Program-made: the position numbers and the translations under genes
Assembly: GCA_025766275.1 (NCBI GenBank)
Contig: JAFKAC010000010.1
Coordinates: 1,736,001-1,800,000, forward strand
Length of the DNA: 64,000 nucleotides
Source of the DNA: Lactarius indigo
Lineage: Eukaryota; Basidiomycota; Agaricomycetes; Russulales; Russulaceae
Direction of reading: 5' to 3'
Part shown: positions 43,638 to 55,620 of the stretch, one piece after another
How positions within the stretch are numbered: position 1 is the first letter of the stretch
Layout of the letters: the number at the start of each line of letters is the position of its first letter
The notes under the pieces: generated by a model
What the model saw: the letters and a program-made list of their open reading frames with translations, nothing else
Told to the model about the DNA's origin: nothing
Database searches by the model: none

Positions 43638-46600
43638 ATGTCTGGTTCTTCATCTACCCCTGCTGCTGGTGCTGGTGCTCCTCCCAGCCCCACCAGTGGC
43701 TCTGCAGGAGGTTCACTCCCTCCTCCTTCTGGGTCCACACCCTCCACACGTCTCTCTCAGGCCCACAGTGCCAACTTTGGCATGCCATTTGGCATCCATC
43801 TCACCCAGTTTGATGGCACTGGCTGGAACGAATGGTCTGGGACCATTGAGGCTATCCTCACGCTGCACGAGGCTGAAGATGTGTTCACCCTGGACACACC
43901 CCCATCGGGCATCACTACTGATGAGTGGGACTCAGTCCAGCGTTGTTCCAAGGCGTACCTCCGCCTCTACCTTAAGCCAGATGTCTACTCCCTTGTGGCG
44001 GACAATATTGTCTATGCCACCTTCAAGGCGAAGTGGGACAAGCTGAGAGACGTATATGCTGGTGCTTCAGGCAGCACCACTATCTTTAACTTGTGGATTC
44101 AGTTAACACAAGCCCGCCTCGACGACTCTGCACCCATGGCCGCCCAGCTGGCCAAGCTCAATGAGCTTAGGGTTGCCCTTTCCAACGCGCAGATGGGTGT
44201 CTCTGACGTCCAATACTGCCTCATTCTCCTCCACGCGCTGCCGCCCTCTTATGAGGTGTTGGCCTCAACCATCCTTGCCAGTGGGGCCCCTTCCACACTC
44301 AAGCATGCTGAGATCATAGCGCGCATAGTGTCGGAAGAAGCTCGCCGTGCCGGGCCCTCTGGCTCTTCCCTCAACAAGGTGGCCCCCGTCAAGTCGACGG
44401 GCAAGAAGGGCAAGAAGGACCACTCTGGTCTAACTTGCCACTACTGCAACAAAAAGGGCCACATCAAGCCTGACTGCAGAAAGAAAAAGAAGGATGAGGC
44501 TGACGCAAAGGAGAAGGAGAAGGCAGGCAACAAGGCCGCAAATAGTCATATTCTTGTACCTACCACCGCCTCCATTAAGGAGGTTGAAGAGCCCGCCATA
44601 GACTGGGCTTCTCAATCCATTTCTGTTGCCTTGTATGCTGCCTCGCGTGTGCGTTGGATGATGGACAGTGGTGCTACACACCACATTACACCACATCAGT
44701 CTGACTTCAAAGACTACACCCCAACTAAAGGCACTGTACGCCTAGGTGATAAGTCTACTATAGACCAAGTGGGTGTCGGGTCTGTCGTCTTTACAACGAG
44801 CCAGGGTATCTCTATCACTCTCAGTAATGTGCTACACCTACCACAGGTGAAGACGCGCTTCTTGTCGACGCGCGCCCTAGCACAAAAAGGTGCTGAGATT
44901 GCCTTTGATAGTGGCTCTTTTAAAATATCTATCAACCAAAAGTGTGTGGCCAAAGGCTACCTTAAGGACAACCTTTACTGGTTGGACGCAGCCAGCGTCG
45001 GCCTCAATGCCCACACAAAATCAAGTGCTGCCACACTTGATATCTGGCATCAACGCATGGGACACATATCCTCTGCGGCGCTGAAGGCGCATGGTCCCTC
45101 CGCCACTACTGGCATGGACATAGATAGCTCTACCACGGCCCACACAGTCTGCCGTGGGTGCGAGATGGGCAAATCCACTCGCCAACCCTTTTCTGCGTCC
45201 TCCAACAAAAGGACAACTCGTCAATTTGAGATCGTGCACAGTGACCTCGCCGGTCCTATGCAGACTCAGTCCCTGCAAGGCTCGACCTACACAGCCACCT
45301 TCATAGATGACCACACTAAGTTCACTGTGGTCCACTTCCTTAAGTCGAAGGACCAGTTTGCTAAGTCGCTGCAGATGTATTTGGCTTGGGGTGAAACCCA
45401 GTCTGGCCATAAACTGCGCGCTCTGCACTCTGACCGCGGTGGCGAATACATGTCGAGTGTCACGCAGGACATTCTTAAGCAGAAAGGGATAGAGCATCAC
45501 CTCACGATGCCGGGTTCACCACAGTCCAACGGGAAAGCCGAGCGGTTTAACCGCACCATTATGGATAAGGCAATGTCCATGCTCCACACAGCTGGCATGT
45601 CAAAAGGCTTCTGGGAGCATGCGGTGTGCACAGCTGTGCACATCTATAACCGCTCTCCAGTCCGTGGGCTCAAGTGGCGCACTCCCTATGAGCTCTGGCA
45701 CTCTGGCAAAGTGCCTGATGTCTCACATCTTCGCGTCTTCGGATGCAAGGGGTACATGCACATACCCGCTGATAAGCGTCGCAAATTGGATGCGAAGGCC
45801 ATTGAGGTCACGCTTATCGGGTTTGAGCCCGAATCTAAGGGCTATAAGCTCTGGGACCGCTCAACCCGCTCTGTTCGAGTGTCCAGGGATGTGACATTCG
45901 ACGAGAGTAGCTTCCCGTCCCTTCAGGGTGTTGAGACACACCCCACACCTTCACCACCAGTCGTGCCTAGCACAACAGTGACTGCCGTGCCTCACCCGCC
46001 GGCGTTACCACCAATACGAGCACCCTCCACTGCACACTCCAGTAGTAGTGAGGAGGAGGATGTAGAAAACCTTTTAGACCCCCCACAAGTCCAACCACGC
46101 CCCACCACACCACCACCTGCTCTACCAGCTCTGCCCACCACACCTAAACGTGAGCAGACCACTCCCACTTCACCCCCGCCGCGTCCTAGTGCAACGCGCA
46201 TTATGCGCCATGTCCCTCCTCCCTCACCAGAAATGCCTGGGGGATTTGAGGATCGTGCACAGCGTAGTCAGCTGTTGCGCGAAATGGACAATGCACCAAG
46301 GCGCAGTGCTCGTGCCCCTGTCCCTAATCTGCGTTACTTCAATGCAGACAATGCGGCATGGCGCGGCAGGCGTCTGGGGTATGCGGAGTTACTAGCTGCT
46401 GCCTTTGTGGGCCGAGACCCTGCAACTTATGCAGAGGCCATGCGGTCTGCAGCTGCAGATGAGTGGACTAAGGCGTGTCAGTATGAAATGGACGCCCTAG
46501 CTAAGAATGGGACTTGGGAGTTAGTGGATCTCCCGCCTAATCGCAAGGCAGTAAAATCCAAATGGGTCTTTAAGCTCAAAGCGGATGGCCGCTATAGAGC

Positions 46601-47960
46601 TCGCTTGGTGGCTAAGGGATTCACGCAGGTCCCTGGCGTAGATTTTGATGAAACCTTCTCTCCCGTCGCACGATTTGAGTCGCTACGTTTACTTCTGGCA
46701 TTGGCCGCGCTGGAGGACTGGCACATCCATCAGATGGATGTTAAGTCTGCTTTTCTCAATGGCGTGCTTGACGAGGAGATTTACATGGAGCAGCCACAAG
46801 GTTTCACTGTCACTGGCTCTGAGACGAAGGTGTGTCGCCTAGTTAAGGCGATCTATGGTCTCAAACAGGCCTCCCGCGCATGGAACTTGCAATTCCATGG
46901 AGTGCTCACTGCACTCGGCTTTAAGCGGACGTTTGCTGATGCTGGCATATATGTGATGCCTCAATGGGAGGGGTATGAACCACTCTTCGTTATTGTCTAC
47001 GTTGACGACATCACTATACTGGGTCCCTCGCTGAGTGGTATCAAGCGTTTGAAGTCAGACTTGTCTGAACGCTATGAAATGACAGATCTCGGGGAGATAG
47101 AGTCTTATCTTGGTATGCGCATTGTGCGCGACCGCTCCCTTAGACGCATCGAAATAGATCAGTCTGGCTACATCAAGGATGTCCTTGAACGCTTTGGCAT
47201 GTCTGATGCCACACCACACAACACACCCTTGCCCGCTGGTGCTGACGAGCACCTGGTTAAATATACATCGCAGGCAACTGCCTCAGATATCTCTCACTAC
47301 CAATCTCTTATTGGGAGTCTGCTTTATGTGCAGATTGGCACTAGGCCAGATATCTCCTTCGCTGTGTCACGTTTGGCACAGTACGCAGCGAACCCTTCAC
47401 CACAACATCTGCGACTTGCGCAGTATGTCCTGTCCTACTTAGTAGGAACTATGGATATGCGTATTGTCTATGATGGCGCCAATGGCGATGGCCTTCATGG
47501 CTACACTGATTCCAGTCTGGCTGATCAGACTGATGACCACCACTCCACCTCTGGTTATGTGTTCCTACTAGCTAACGGTGCAATAAGCTGGTCTTCGCGC
47601 AAGCAAAAGACTGTTGCCCAAAACACAACGGAAGCGGAATACATGGCCATGACCGACGCGGCTAACCAAGCTGCGTGGTATCAGAGCTTCCTCACGGAAC
47701 TCGGGTACGAGGTCGACGACCCCATCCCACTTCATGGTGACAATAAGGGTGCCATTGACTTGGCTTTGAACCCTGTCACTGGGAGACGGTCTAAGCACAT
47801 TGCCATACGGCATCATGTCATTAGGGAGTACATCGAAAAGGGGACCATCACCCTCATTAGAACTCCTACTGTGGACATGGTTGCGGACGGCTTTACAAAG
47901 TCACTACCGCGTGTCCTGCTGCAGAAGCACAACGATGACATGGGACTTGTATGTACTTAG
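43638..47960 (+). CDS. Gag-Pol polyprotein of copia D
   Basis: A single 1440-aa ORF starting at ATG 43638. Domains in order: Gag (UBN2-like) about 45-235; CCHC knuckle from Cys267; protease with DSGA at Asp343; integrase zinc block (H-x4-H..C-x2-C) about 475-515; integrase core with Asp536, Asp599 and Glu635 (D-x35-E); a Pro/Ser/Thr-rich linker about 770-880; RT about 950-1190 with YVDD around 1121-1124; and RNase H to the end with TDSS and TEAEY motifs. All key residues are present and there are no stops. Copia elements make Gag and Pol from one frame, so no frameshift is needed. No defect seen. Confidence 0.97.
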   Translation: MSGSSSTPAAGAGAPPSPTSGSAGGSLPPPSGSTPSTRLSQAHSANFGMPFGIHLTQFDGTGWNEWSGTIEAILTLHEAEDVFTLDTPPSGITTDEWDSVQRCSKAYLRLYLKPDVYSLVADNIVYATFKAKWDKLRDVYAGASGSTTIFNLWIQLTQARLDDSAPMAAQLAKLNELRVALSNAQMGVSDVQYCLILLHALPPSYEVLASTILASGAPSTLKHAEIIARIVSEEARRAGPSGSSLNKVAPVKSTGKKGKKDHSGLTCHYCNKKGHIKPDCRKKKKDEADAKEKEKAGNKAANSHILVPTTASIKEVEEPAIDWASQSISVALYAASRVRWMMDSGATHHITPHQSDFKDYTPTKGTVRLGDKSTIDQVGVGSVVFTTSQGISITLSNVLHLPQVKTRFLSTRALAQKGAEIAFDSGSFKISINQKCVAKGYLKDNLYWLDAASVGLNAHTKSSAATLDIWHQRMGHISSAALKAHGPSATTGMDIDSSTTAHTVCRGCEMGKSTRQPFSASSNKRTTRQFEIVHSDLAGPMQTQSLQGSTYTATFIDDHTKFTVVHFLKSKDQFAKSLQMYLAWGETQSGHKLRALHSDRGGEYMSSVTQDILKQKGIEHHLTMPGSPQSNGKAERFNRTIMDKAMSMLHTAGMSKGFWEHAVCTAVHIYNRSPVRGLKWRTPYELWHSGKVPDVSHLRVFGCKGYMHIPADKRRKLDAKAIEVTLIGFEPESKGYKLWDRSTRSVRVSRDVTFDESSFPSLQGVETHPTPSPPVVPSTTVTAVPHPPALPPIRAPSTAHSSSSEEEDVENLLDPPQVQPRPTTPPPALPALPTTPKREQTTPTSPPPRPSATRIMRHVPPPSPEMPGGFEDRAQRSQLLREMDNAPRRSARAPVPNLRYFNADNAAWRGRRLGYAELLAAAFVGRDPATYAEAMRSAAADEWTKACQYEMDALAKNGTWELVDLPPNRKAVKSKWVFKLKADGRYRARLVAKGFTQVPGVDFDETFSPVARFESLRLLLALAALEDWHIHQMDVKSAFLNGVLDEEIYMEQPQGFTVTGSETKVCRLVKAIYGLKQASRAWNLQFHGVLTALGFKRTFADAGIYVMPQWEGYEPLFVIVYVDDITILGPSLSGIKRLKSDLSERYEMTDLGEIESYLGMRIVRDRSLRRIEIDQSGYIKDVLERFGMSDATPHNTPLPAGADEHLVKYTSQATASDISHYQSLIGSLLYVQIGTRPDISFAVSRLAQYAANPSPQHLRLAQYVLSYLVGTMDMRIVYDGANGDGLHGYTDSSLADQTDDHHSTSGYVFLLANGAISWSSRKQKTVAQNTTEAEYMAMTDAANQAAWYQSFLTELGYEVDDPIPLHGDNKGAIDLALNPVTGRRSKHIAIRHHVIREYIEKGTITLIRTPTVDMVADGFTKSLPRVLLQKHNDDMGLVCT

Positions 47961-47979
47961 ATTGTAGATCACGGGGAGA

Positions 47980-48595
47980 TGTTGATAAGTGACCCTTGCG
48001 CACTTAGCGGCTCACACGGACCGGACTTGCAGCATGGACTGCTATAGATTAGATATACAGGACTTGTAGATTAGATACTTTCTGATCTGTACAATCTATT
48101 ACTTATCATTGCGTCACCTATGACATCATGTACTATGACATCATGTAGACTACTCTGGACTTGTCATTGTACTACGTCCTTGTTCTTCCTTTAGATATAT
48201 CTTTATTGTGATGTCATTATGATATCATCTTGGTCTGGACTCTTCTTGTTCTATACGCCTTGTTCTCCATATGCACACTCCTTCGTCCTGTTGTAGAACA
48301 ATGCGCTCCTTGTATTCTGTGACCTATAGTTACTTTCCTTGTATTAGTGTCACGGCTCTGTAAAGTATAAGTAGACTGCTTGTACGCCCTGGTCCACATC
48401 AGTTCTCTCACTGCTGTGTGCCAGGTATGTCTCCTTCCCTGTAATACCATTATCAGTTCTCTCACTGCTGTGTGCCAGACAACTTCTTGCTTCACTTTGC
48501 TTGCACCCCCTGTTGCTGCCTTTCAGCCACCTTTGATATCTCGCCACAGTCTCCATTGTCACTGTGAGTATCATCTTCATGTGTGCTGTTCATCA
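47980..48595 (+). repeat. 3' LTR of copia D
   Basis: 616 bp, identical by eye to 42241-42856, preceded by the polypurine tract ACGGGGAGA. Confidence 0.96.
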
Positions 48596-49376
48596 AAAGG
48601 CTCACTACCGCCTCAACGAACCGCAAACTATCGACCTCTTCACGTCGGGTTTGCCCAAGGAACTATTCAAAAATGCGTTCCAATTCGACGACCCTGTGAC
48701 ATTCGACGATTGGAAAAGAGCCGTCCTTAAGAGGCAGAAGAACTACATACACCTCAAGGCAAGGCTTAACGAGTACAAAAATACGACAACACAGCCGAAG
48801 AAGCAAAGCGGCAATGTGGGATGGGCAGTCCTGCAAAACCTACCACAAACTAACCCCTGGGCCATGGACACCTCAGCCGATCGCGCTAAGGTGAGGTTGG
48901 CAGGGTCCGAAGATATCGACTTCAACAAGCTACCGCATCACAATTGGCCAACGCCGCCATTTCCACCGCGGGGAGGACCGGGAGCCAGAGGACGGGGAAG
49001 AGGAGGATCTCGAAGGGACTTAAGGAACGTCCTTTGCTATAATTGTCACGCTCCGGGACACCTCTCACGAAATTGTCTGCATCCACGCGTCCAGCAACAG
49101 TGGCCGACTAGTGCATCCAACAGTCGCATGACCGAAACCACTGGATATCAAGGACCCGTATCCCAATACGCGCCCTCACAGTACGCTCCGTCGCTGCCGG
49201 GATACCTGTCACCAGCACCAAGCACAACGCCCATACCCCAAATCAACGCGGCAAGCACAAAGACGGCCGGAGAACAAGCGAAGGAATGGCTCACACAGGT
49301 GGCCAACAGCACGGATGAAGTAAAGGACCTCATACTGCAGGACCTATGGGGAAAAGAGGGTTTTCGGGACGCCTGA
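48596..49376 (+). pseudogene. Gag of B2, 3' part
   Basis: Continues the capsid domain after copia D (starting KAHYRLNEP) and includes the CCHC knuckle near 49036-49080. It ends at TGA 49374-49376 with the slippery GGGTTTT at 49358-49364. A 71-bp deletion just after this stop, relative to B1, puts pol in the gag frame. Confidence 0.9.
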
Positions 49377-52300
49377 ATCCCAGTGACTGTCAGGACGGAA
49401 TCCCAAACGACTGAAACCAACGTGTTGGTCGACTCTGGAGCGACCGACAATTTTATCCGACCAAGCATGGTAAAGCGGGCAGGAATCCCGATACTCCCAC
49501 TAGAAACACCGCGAAAAATATGGAATATAGATAATACGGAAAACAAAGCTGGGTTAATCACTCATTATGTTAACCTAGAAGTCAAAACACGAGGACAGGT
49601 AAAAAGGATGACCTTCCTGGTCACGGACCTAGGAAGCGAGGATATCGTCCTCGGCTACCCCTGGCTTAGCGCCTTTGAACCCACTATCCAATGGGCTACA
49701 GCAACCATACACCCCGACATGCAACCAGTGGTGCTAGCCACCGAAGAAGCGCTACTTTCGGCGACCACTATTCGCGCTCTTATAGTGGCCGAAAAGGAAG
49801 ATATCGTACGGGACTTGGAAGAAGAAACATACATGAAGGCCACTACTTCGACAGAACTGGCCATACAAGCAAAGCAACACCAAGCGACGATCGTCCTTCC
49901 TCCAGAGTACGCCGTATACAGTAAGCTATTCAGCGAGCAAGCCTCGCACCGCTTTCCCCCGGCTCGACCTTGGGACCACGCAATCGACTTCAAACCATCC
50001 GCGCCGGCCGCCATAGACTGCAAAATATATCCTATGACGCGTAAAGAAGAAGACGAACTCAAGGAGTTCTTAGACGAGAAATTGAAACAGGGATACCTAC
50101 GCCCGTCCATCTCCCCGTACGCATCATCTTTCTTCTTCATTAAAAAGAAAGACGGAAAACTACGCCCGGTGCAGGACTATCGGGTCATCAACTCGCATAC
50201 TATCCGCAACCAGTACCCCCTTCCACTCATTCAGGACCTCATTCTCGACCTCAGCAACGCCCACATCTACACTAAACTTGATATTCGATGGGGCTACAAT
50301 AATATACGCATCCGCGATGGCGACCAAGAGAAGGCGGCTTTCAAAACCAAATTCGGCCTTTTTGAACCTACGGTCATGTTTTTCGGTCTTACCAACTCTC
50401 CCGCGACCTTCCAAACCATGATGAACCACATATACCGAGACACGATCGCGAAGCATGATCACCTCGGAACCATGATACGTGTCTATATGGTTGACATTGG
50501 GATCGCCACTCACTTCGATCACGATCTTGCAGCCCACGTCGCGGCGGTCCGTGATGTCCTCTGCATCGCAGAGGAACATGACTTGTACTTCAAACTGGAA
50601 AAATGCCTGTTCCACCAGCCGCGAATGGATTACCTGGGGGTAATCCTTGAAAGGGGGGTAACTCACATGGACCCCGTAAAAGTTCAGGGGATTAAAGACT
50701 GGCCAACACCCATGAAGGTCAAGGATGTTCGATCCTTCCTCGGCTTCTGCAACTTTTACAGACTGTTCATTCGCGGCTTTGCCAACCACGCCAAACCACT
50801 CACCAGACTAACACGAAAAGACGAAGAATGGCAGTGGACAAAGGAAGAAGACAAGGCATTCAACAGGCTCAAAGGCCTCGTGACCGCAGAACCGGTTCTA
50901 GCACATCCGGTACTTCAAGACCCATTTGAGCTAGAAGTCGACGTGTCAGGATACGCGGTGGGAGCTGTCCTATTACAAAAAAAGTCTGACGGAAAGCGAC
51001 ACCCCATAGGATACTACTCCGCAACGCTCTCAGAAGCGGAGCGAAATTACGACATTTACGACTTGGAGCTACTGGCAATTGTCAAAGCTCTAAGGAATTG
51101 GAGGCCACTGCTCGCGGGGGCTCCGCATAAGATCAAAATCTACTCCAACCACCTCAACCTGCAGTACTGGAAGTCGCCGCAAAAGATTAGTCGACGAGTT
51201 GCCAGGGAAGTACTCAAACTTTCCAAATACGACTTTGAGATTCACCACATTAAAGGGAAGAACAACGGAAGGGCAGATGCCTTATCAAGGCGTCCCGACT
51301 ACGATCAAGGGGCTGAAGACAACGACAAAGTCGTTGTTCTTCCCCCCGAAGTCTTTGTGAGGGCTCTCAACGTGGCACGCACCTTTATTGCAAATCCAAA
51401 TTTACAACAACCACATCACCAACAAGACGAGAAGATCATCAAGATGTGGGTAGACCCCCATCAACTCAAACAAATACAGGGAGAATGGTACAAAGATGGC
51501 AGGTTCGTGATAACTGGGCCCGCGTCCACACATCGTGTGCTGATACATGACCACCACGATCTGCCAATACATGGCCATCCGGGAATCGCGAGGACTCAAC
51601 GAATCCTGGAATGACACTACTGGTGGCCACAACTGCGACGAGACGTATGCGAATACGTACAAGGATGTGCAGAATGCCAACGCAATAAAGTGAACACTCG
51701 GCCTATACGAGCCGCGCTGCATCCTATTATGCCAATACTAGAGGCCACACCATTTTACACGGTGGCGATGGACTTCATCACAAAACTCCCTCCGTCGAAA
51801 GGGTACGACAGCATACTAACAGTCACCGACCACGATTGCAGTAAGGCCTCTGTCTTCATCCCATGCAAGGAGGAAATCACCGCCGAGGAAACAGCGGCCC
51901 TGTACATAACACACATCTTCAAACGTTTTGGGTTACCGCGCAAAATCATTAGTGACCGTGATCCACGCTTCGCGTCCAAGTTCACCCGAGAAGTATGCTG
52001 AATCTTGGGGATCCAGCAGAACATATTGACGGCGTACCACCCACGCATGGACGGACAGTCCGAAAGGACGAATCAGTGGTTGGAACAATACTTGCGCTTC
52101 TGGGTAAATGAGCGGCAAGATAACTGGATAGCTTATCTACCAATCGCCGAATTTGTGCACAACAACTGGCTGCATGAACACACCAAACAGTCGCTGTTTC
52201 AACTTCTGATGGGATACGACCCTCAAGCAGATTGGACTGATAAGCCATCTCCAATCCCCCTCGTGACTGCACGACTGACACAATTGAAAGAGGCTAGAGA

Positions 52301-54014
52301 CAACGCCCAACGCCTCATAAAGAAGGCTCAAGAGTCCTGGGTGCGCAATAAAGATACACCCAAGTTCAGCGTCAACGACCTCGTATGGCTTGAGGGCAAG
52401 CATCTCTGGACAAATCAACCCACGGCAAAACTGGCGGCGCGACGCCACGGCCCCTTTCGGGTAATACAGGTGATGTCCCCTTACAACTATCGATTGGAAC
52501 TTCCCACACAGTGGAGCATTCATCCAGTGTTTCACATCGATCTTCTCACTCCATACAAGCAAACCCTTTTACATGGAGAAAATTTCACACGGCCACCACC
52601 CAAATTGATAGAAGGAGAGGAGGAATACAAGGTCGAGGCCATTCTGGACTCCCGGCACTTCGGCAGGGGAAGGCGCCTCCAATACCTCGTCAAATGGAAG
52701 GGGTACCCAGACTCGGAGAATCAGTGGGTCAACAAGGATGACGTCTTCGCACCGGAAGCACTCCGTCTGTATCAGGAAACACAAGCCCATGGGACAAGAG
52801 ATAAAGTGGGGGTCATTCAGACGGAGGATAGTCATCCCCTCTTCCTTCGCTCAGCCATTACTCTCATGCCCACTTCCCCATTGCGACATGTCACACAGGC
52901 GCAGCTCCTCGACTCCCTTGCAGAAGATGCCCGCGCCCTCTTGGCTGAGGACGACAACACCGAAATTCCGAACACTCAGCTCACACCATGGACGCCTCTT
53001 GCACCAGCAGAGGGGCCCATCACCGCGCAAGAATGGATCAACGTCATCACCAGATTCCCAGACCCGACAACTACCCCCGATGACGACCGAGCCGTCGTCC
53101 ACGTCTTCCGAAACGATCGTGGTGAGTGAGAACCGATTGCCGCTATCCCCCCAAGCGACGACCTCATCGGCGTTCACGGAGTTTTCCCGAGCAACGACCA
53201 GCGTTCAAGCACTGATGGAGTATGAGTTGGAGGGTTGGAAGAAGGTAGCGGCGGAGTGGCAGAAGGAACAGCTCAACTCAGCAGCGGCCCGACTGAGGGA
53301 GATGCGCGAGCAACGGCAGCGATGGCGGCAGCTGAGGCTGGCCATGACGACGAAGATTTTTACCTGGCGAGACACTCCTTCCTTCGAACGAAATGCGACC
53401 CTGATAATCCCCTCATCACACCATGGCTCGTCTACACCGACAGCTCCCCCATGTTTCGAGGACGCGTGCGCGTGCCTGGTGCCGCCGATCACCGTCCGTT
53501 CACCGCCGCCGAGGACCCCGCGCTTGTCATTGCGCCTGAAGGGTTCTGGGCGAACCGACGACCCCATTACATTCGATACCCCATCACCGGGCCAGACGGA
53601 GTAGAGAGGGATGCGTCACACGTCCAAATCATTGGAGGGGCAGACCCCCTCATATTAGGAGTCATACCAGGTTCACCACATGTCTATGGTAAGCCCTTCT
53701 ACGCCGAACCCCACGTGTCCGCCGCACTCCGCCCCACGTACCTGCACAAGGACCTCATTGTCTTCGAGGCCGACAAGATCACCGACCGCGCGCTCAATCG
53801 TATCAATGATGAGTCGCTCACCGCGGAGGTTACGCGCTTCCGCGCGGCCAGCTATGAGCTGGATCGGCTCCACGCCAGGGTGAGTCAGCTTCGTGCGATG
53901 ATCGAGTGTGCGCAGGACGACAGATGCGACTCCATTTATCGTCTGGAACGCGCTACCGCCCTGGAGCGCATCGCTGACGAGCAGCGCGACTGGCCGGCCC
54001 GTGACTTTCGGTGA
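49377..54014 (+). pseudogene. Pol of B2 (TGA stops, YMVD in RT)
   Basis: Homologous to B1 Pol throughout. Protease DSGAT near 49432. The RT active site reads YMVD (near 50486-50497), the first catalytic Asp being changed to Val, so polymerase activity should be lost. RNase H and integrase follow with TGA at 51612, 51999, 53127 and 53223, all at Arg codons in B1. The chromodomain is at about 52618-52790 and the post-chromodomain extension runs to 54014, ending in the same sequence as B1. Confidence 0.92.
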
Positions 54015-54045
54015 GTCTGGGGCCTCACACTAAAAAGGGGGGTGA

Positions 54046-54614
54046 TGTCACGTTTTAACTCTTGTACCATGGTATGCAACTAAGAACCCTTACTGTACCG
54101 GTTGTCACTACGGCTGTAAGGTATATTAGTGACGGACTTATCTACGACGCTCGGTGATACGGTAGCACGATAGGAGATACGGTACTGATAGCTGACTGAG
54201 GATGGACGCCACGAATACTAGTACTAGTAGTACTAGGATTTGAGTTACTTACGCGATACGTTGGACGCTTACTTACGATGACTCACAGCAGCGCTTGAAA
54301 GCCTGCTAAGCTTGTATTTAAACTGCCTTGTGAAGACCAAGAAACGCCATCTTGGTCTTCTTGAATCGTCATTTCTTGTTTCCTTTCTTTCTTAGCCTTC
54401 ATCTCAGATAGTTGCTCGACTCCGCTCGCAACTCAGATCTTCGACTCGTTGGTATACCTCCGCGTATTTACCACCACCTAAGCTTGGACCTCCGTGTCTT
54501 CAAGTCAGCAGGAAGCTTGGACCTTCGCGTCTTCAAGCCAAGAGGACCATCATATCGCTAAGTTGTTACCACTACCCCGTGCTCAAGTCGAGCTCATGCT
54601 GTGACGGCGTTACA
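54046..54614 (+). repeat. 3' LTR of B2
   Basis: 569 bp. Twelve differences from 40371-40939, each CG against TG or CA. Confidence 0.95.
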
Positions 54615-55119
54615 CAGAGGCTCGACTTCAGAGTGAATGGTGCACAAGGATCACAAGGACTCAAGTCACTTGGATTGTAGAGGAAGGCTAAGACACAAAG
54701 GTCTAGCAAAGGCGGAGGTCGCGAGACACAGAGGTGTTCTGTCTTAGACGAGTGTAGTATTACACAAGAAGTCTAGTCTACCATACAAGCTAGATATGAC
54801 TAGGTTTAAATAGATGATGGCCAGTATGGCGACTACAAACAGATGGCGCCATTGCCAGTCTCGGAACAAGGGATAGGATATAAAGAGAACAAAGGGGACA
54901 TCGTACTGGGAATAAAGGTGAATCACGTGGGATTGCGCGTGATTAAGAACACGACGGAAACTAGCACATGTCGAACTTTATCAGAAGGGAACATCGATAA
55001 GTAGTGCACACGATAGGAGTTGGGTAATTGTAAGGTCCACGTAATCGTACAGGGCTCGTATAGTGTAGGGAAAGGGAATCGCAACATGTGAAAGAACGAG
55101 TCCCAGGAAAATCGTAACA

Positions 55120-55620
55120 GCAGTTGCTTGGATTCAGCAGCCTTCTTTGAACTGTTGTCGCTGTTCGTTGGTGATAACACAAGAATGTACCACTTCGTAG
55201 TCATCTTGGACAGTGGTTGCTGTCATTACTGGCATTGTTTTGATGTATGGGTTGATGGATCAAATGACAATGGGGAGCATATCTTCGTGTATGGCAGCCT
55301 GCAACCATTTGATTTGCGGGTCATATATGGCGAGCCAGGGGTATCCTAATACAATATCTTCATTGCCAATATCCGTGATAAGGAAGTGTATTTCCTTGTG
55401 GATTCCTTTAGTTTGGACATCTACATCGGTATAATGAGTGATACGCCCCGCCTTGTTTTCTGTGTTATCAATATTCCATATTTTCTTCAGGATATCAAGT
55501 GGTTTGATCCCGAGTCCCATCCTTTTTACAAAGGATGGTCTCATGAAGCAATGGGTTGCTCCTGAGTCGACTAATGTGCATATATCGGCCATTGCATAAC
55601 TTGTGCGAATTGATACTGGA
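55120..55620 (-). pseudogene. protease region of element G
   Basis: On minus: DSGATHCF near 55568, KIWNIDNTENKAG near 55475, and the GYPWL block near 55340. This is the aspartic protease homologous to B1. It is separated from gag by the F-type solo LTR and joins nothing downstream, because RT is missing. Confidence 0.85.

Larger units (their letters stand above)
42241..48595 (+). mobile_element. copia element D, intact
   Basis: A 6355-bp Ty1/copia element with two 616-bp LTRs (42241-42856, 47980-48595) that look identical, and a perfect AAAGG target duplication (42236-42240, 48596-48600). One 1440-codon ORF carries all domains, so it may be autonomous and recent. It sits inside the gag of B2. 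Two older solo LTRs of the same family are in the window (16078-24430 and 57930-58494). Confidence 0.97.
40371..54614 (+). mobile_element. gypsy element B2, + strand, split by copia D
   Basis: A B-family chromovirus with 569-bp LTRs (40371-40939, 54046-54614) and target duplication CAGAG (40366-40370, 54615-54619). The LTRs differ at 12 sites, all CG versus TG or CA. Copia D interrupts gag. Pol has four TGA stops and an altered RT active site. The polypurine tract AAAAAGGGGGG lies near 54032. Defective. Confidence 0.95.
33260..55119 (-). mobile_element. gypsy element F, - strand, decayed
   Basis: A chromovirus with 574-bp LTRs: 33260-33833 (3') and 40297-40370 plus 54615-55119 (5', split by B2). 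The halves sum to 574 bp after removing the 5-bp CAGAG duplicate, the same length as the intact copy. Flanks GAGGT and GCAGT match only partly. Gag and Pol are recognisable over their full length with many in-frame TGA stops. The polypurine tract is CCCCCCC on + at 33837-33843. Confidence 0.9.
40297..55119 (-). repeat. 5' LTR of element F, split by B2
   Basis: Left part 40297-40370 and right part 54615-55119. B2 with duplication CAGAG lies between. It contained the promoter of F. Confidence 0.92.
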
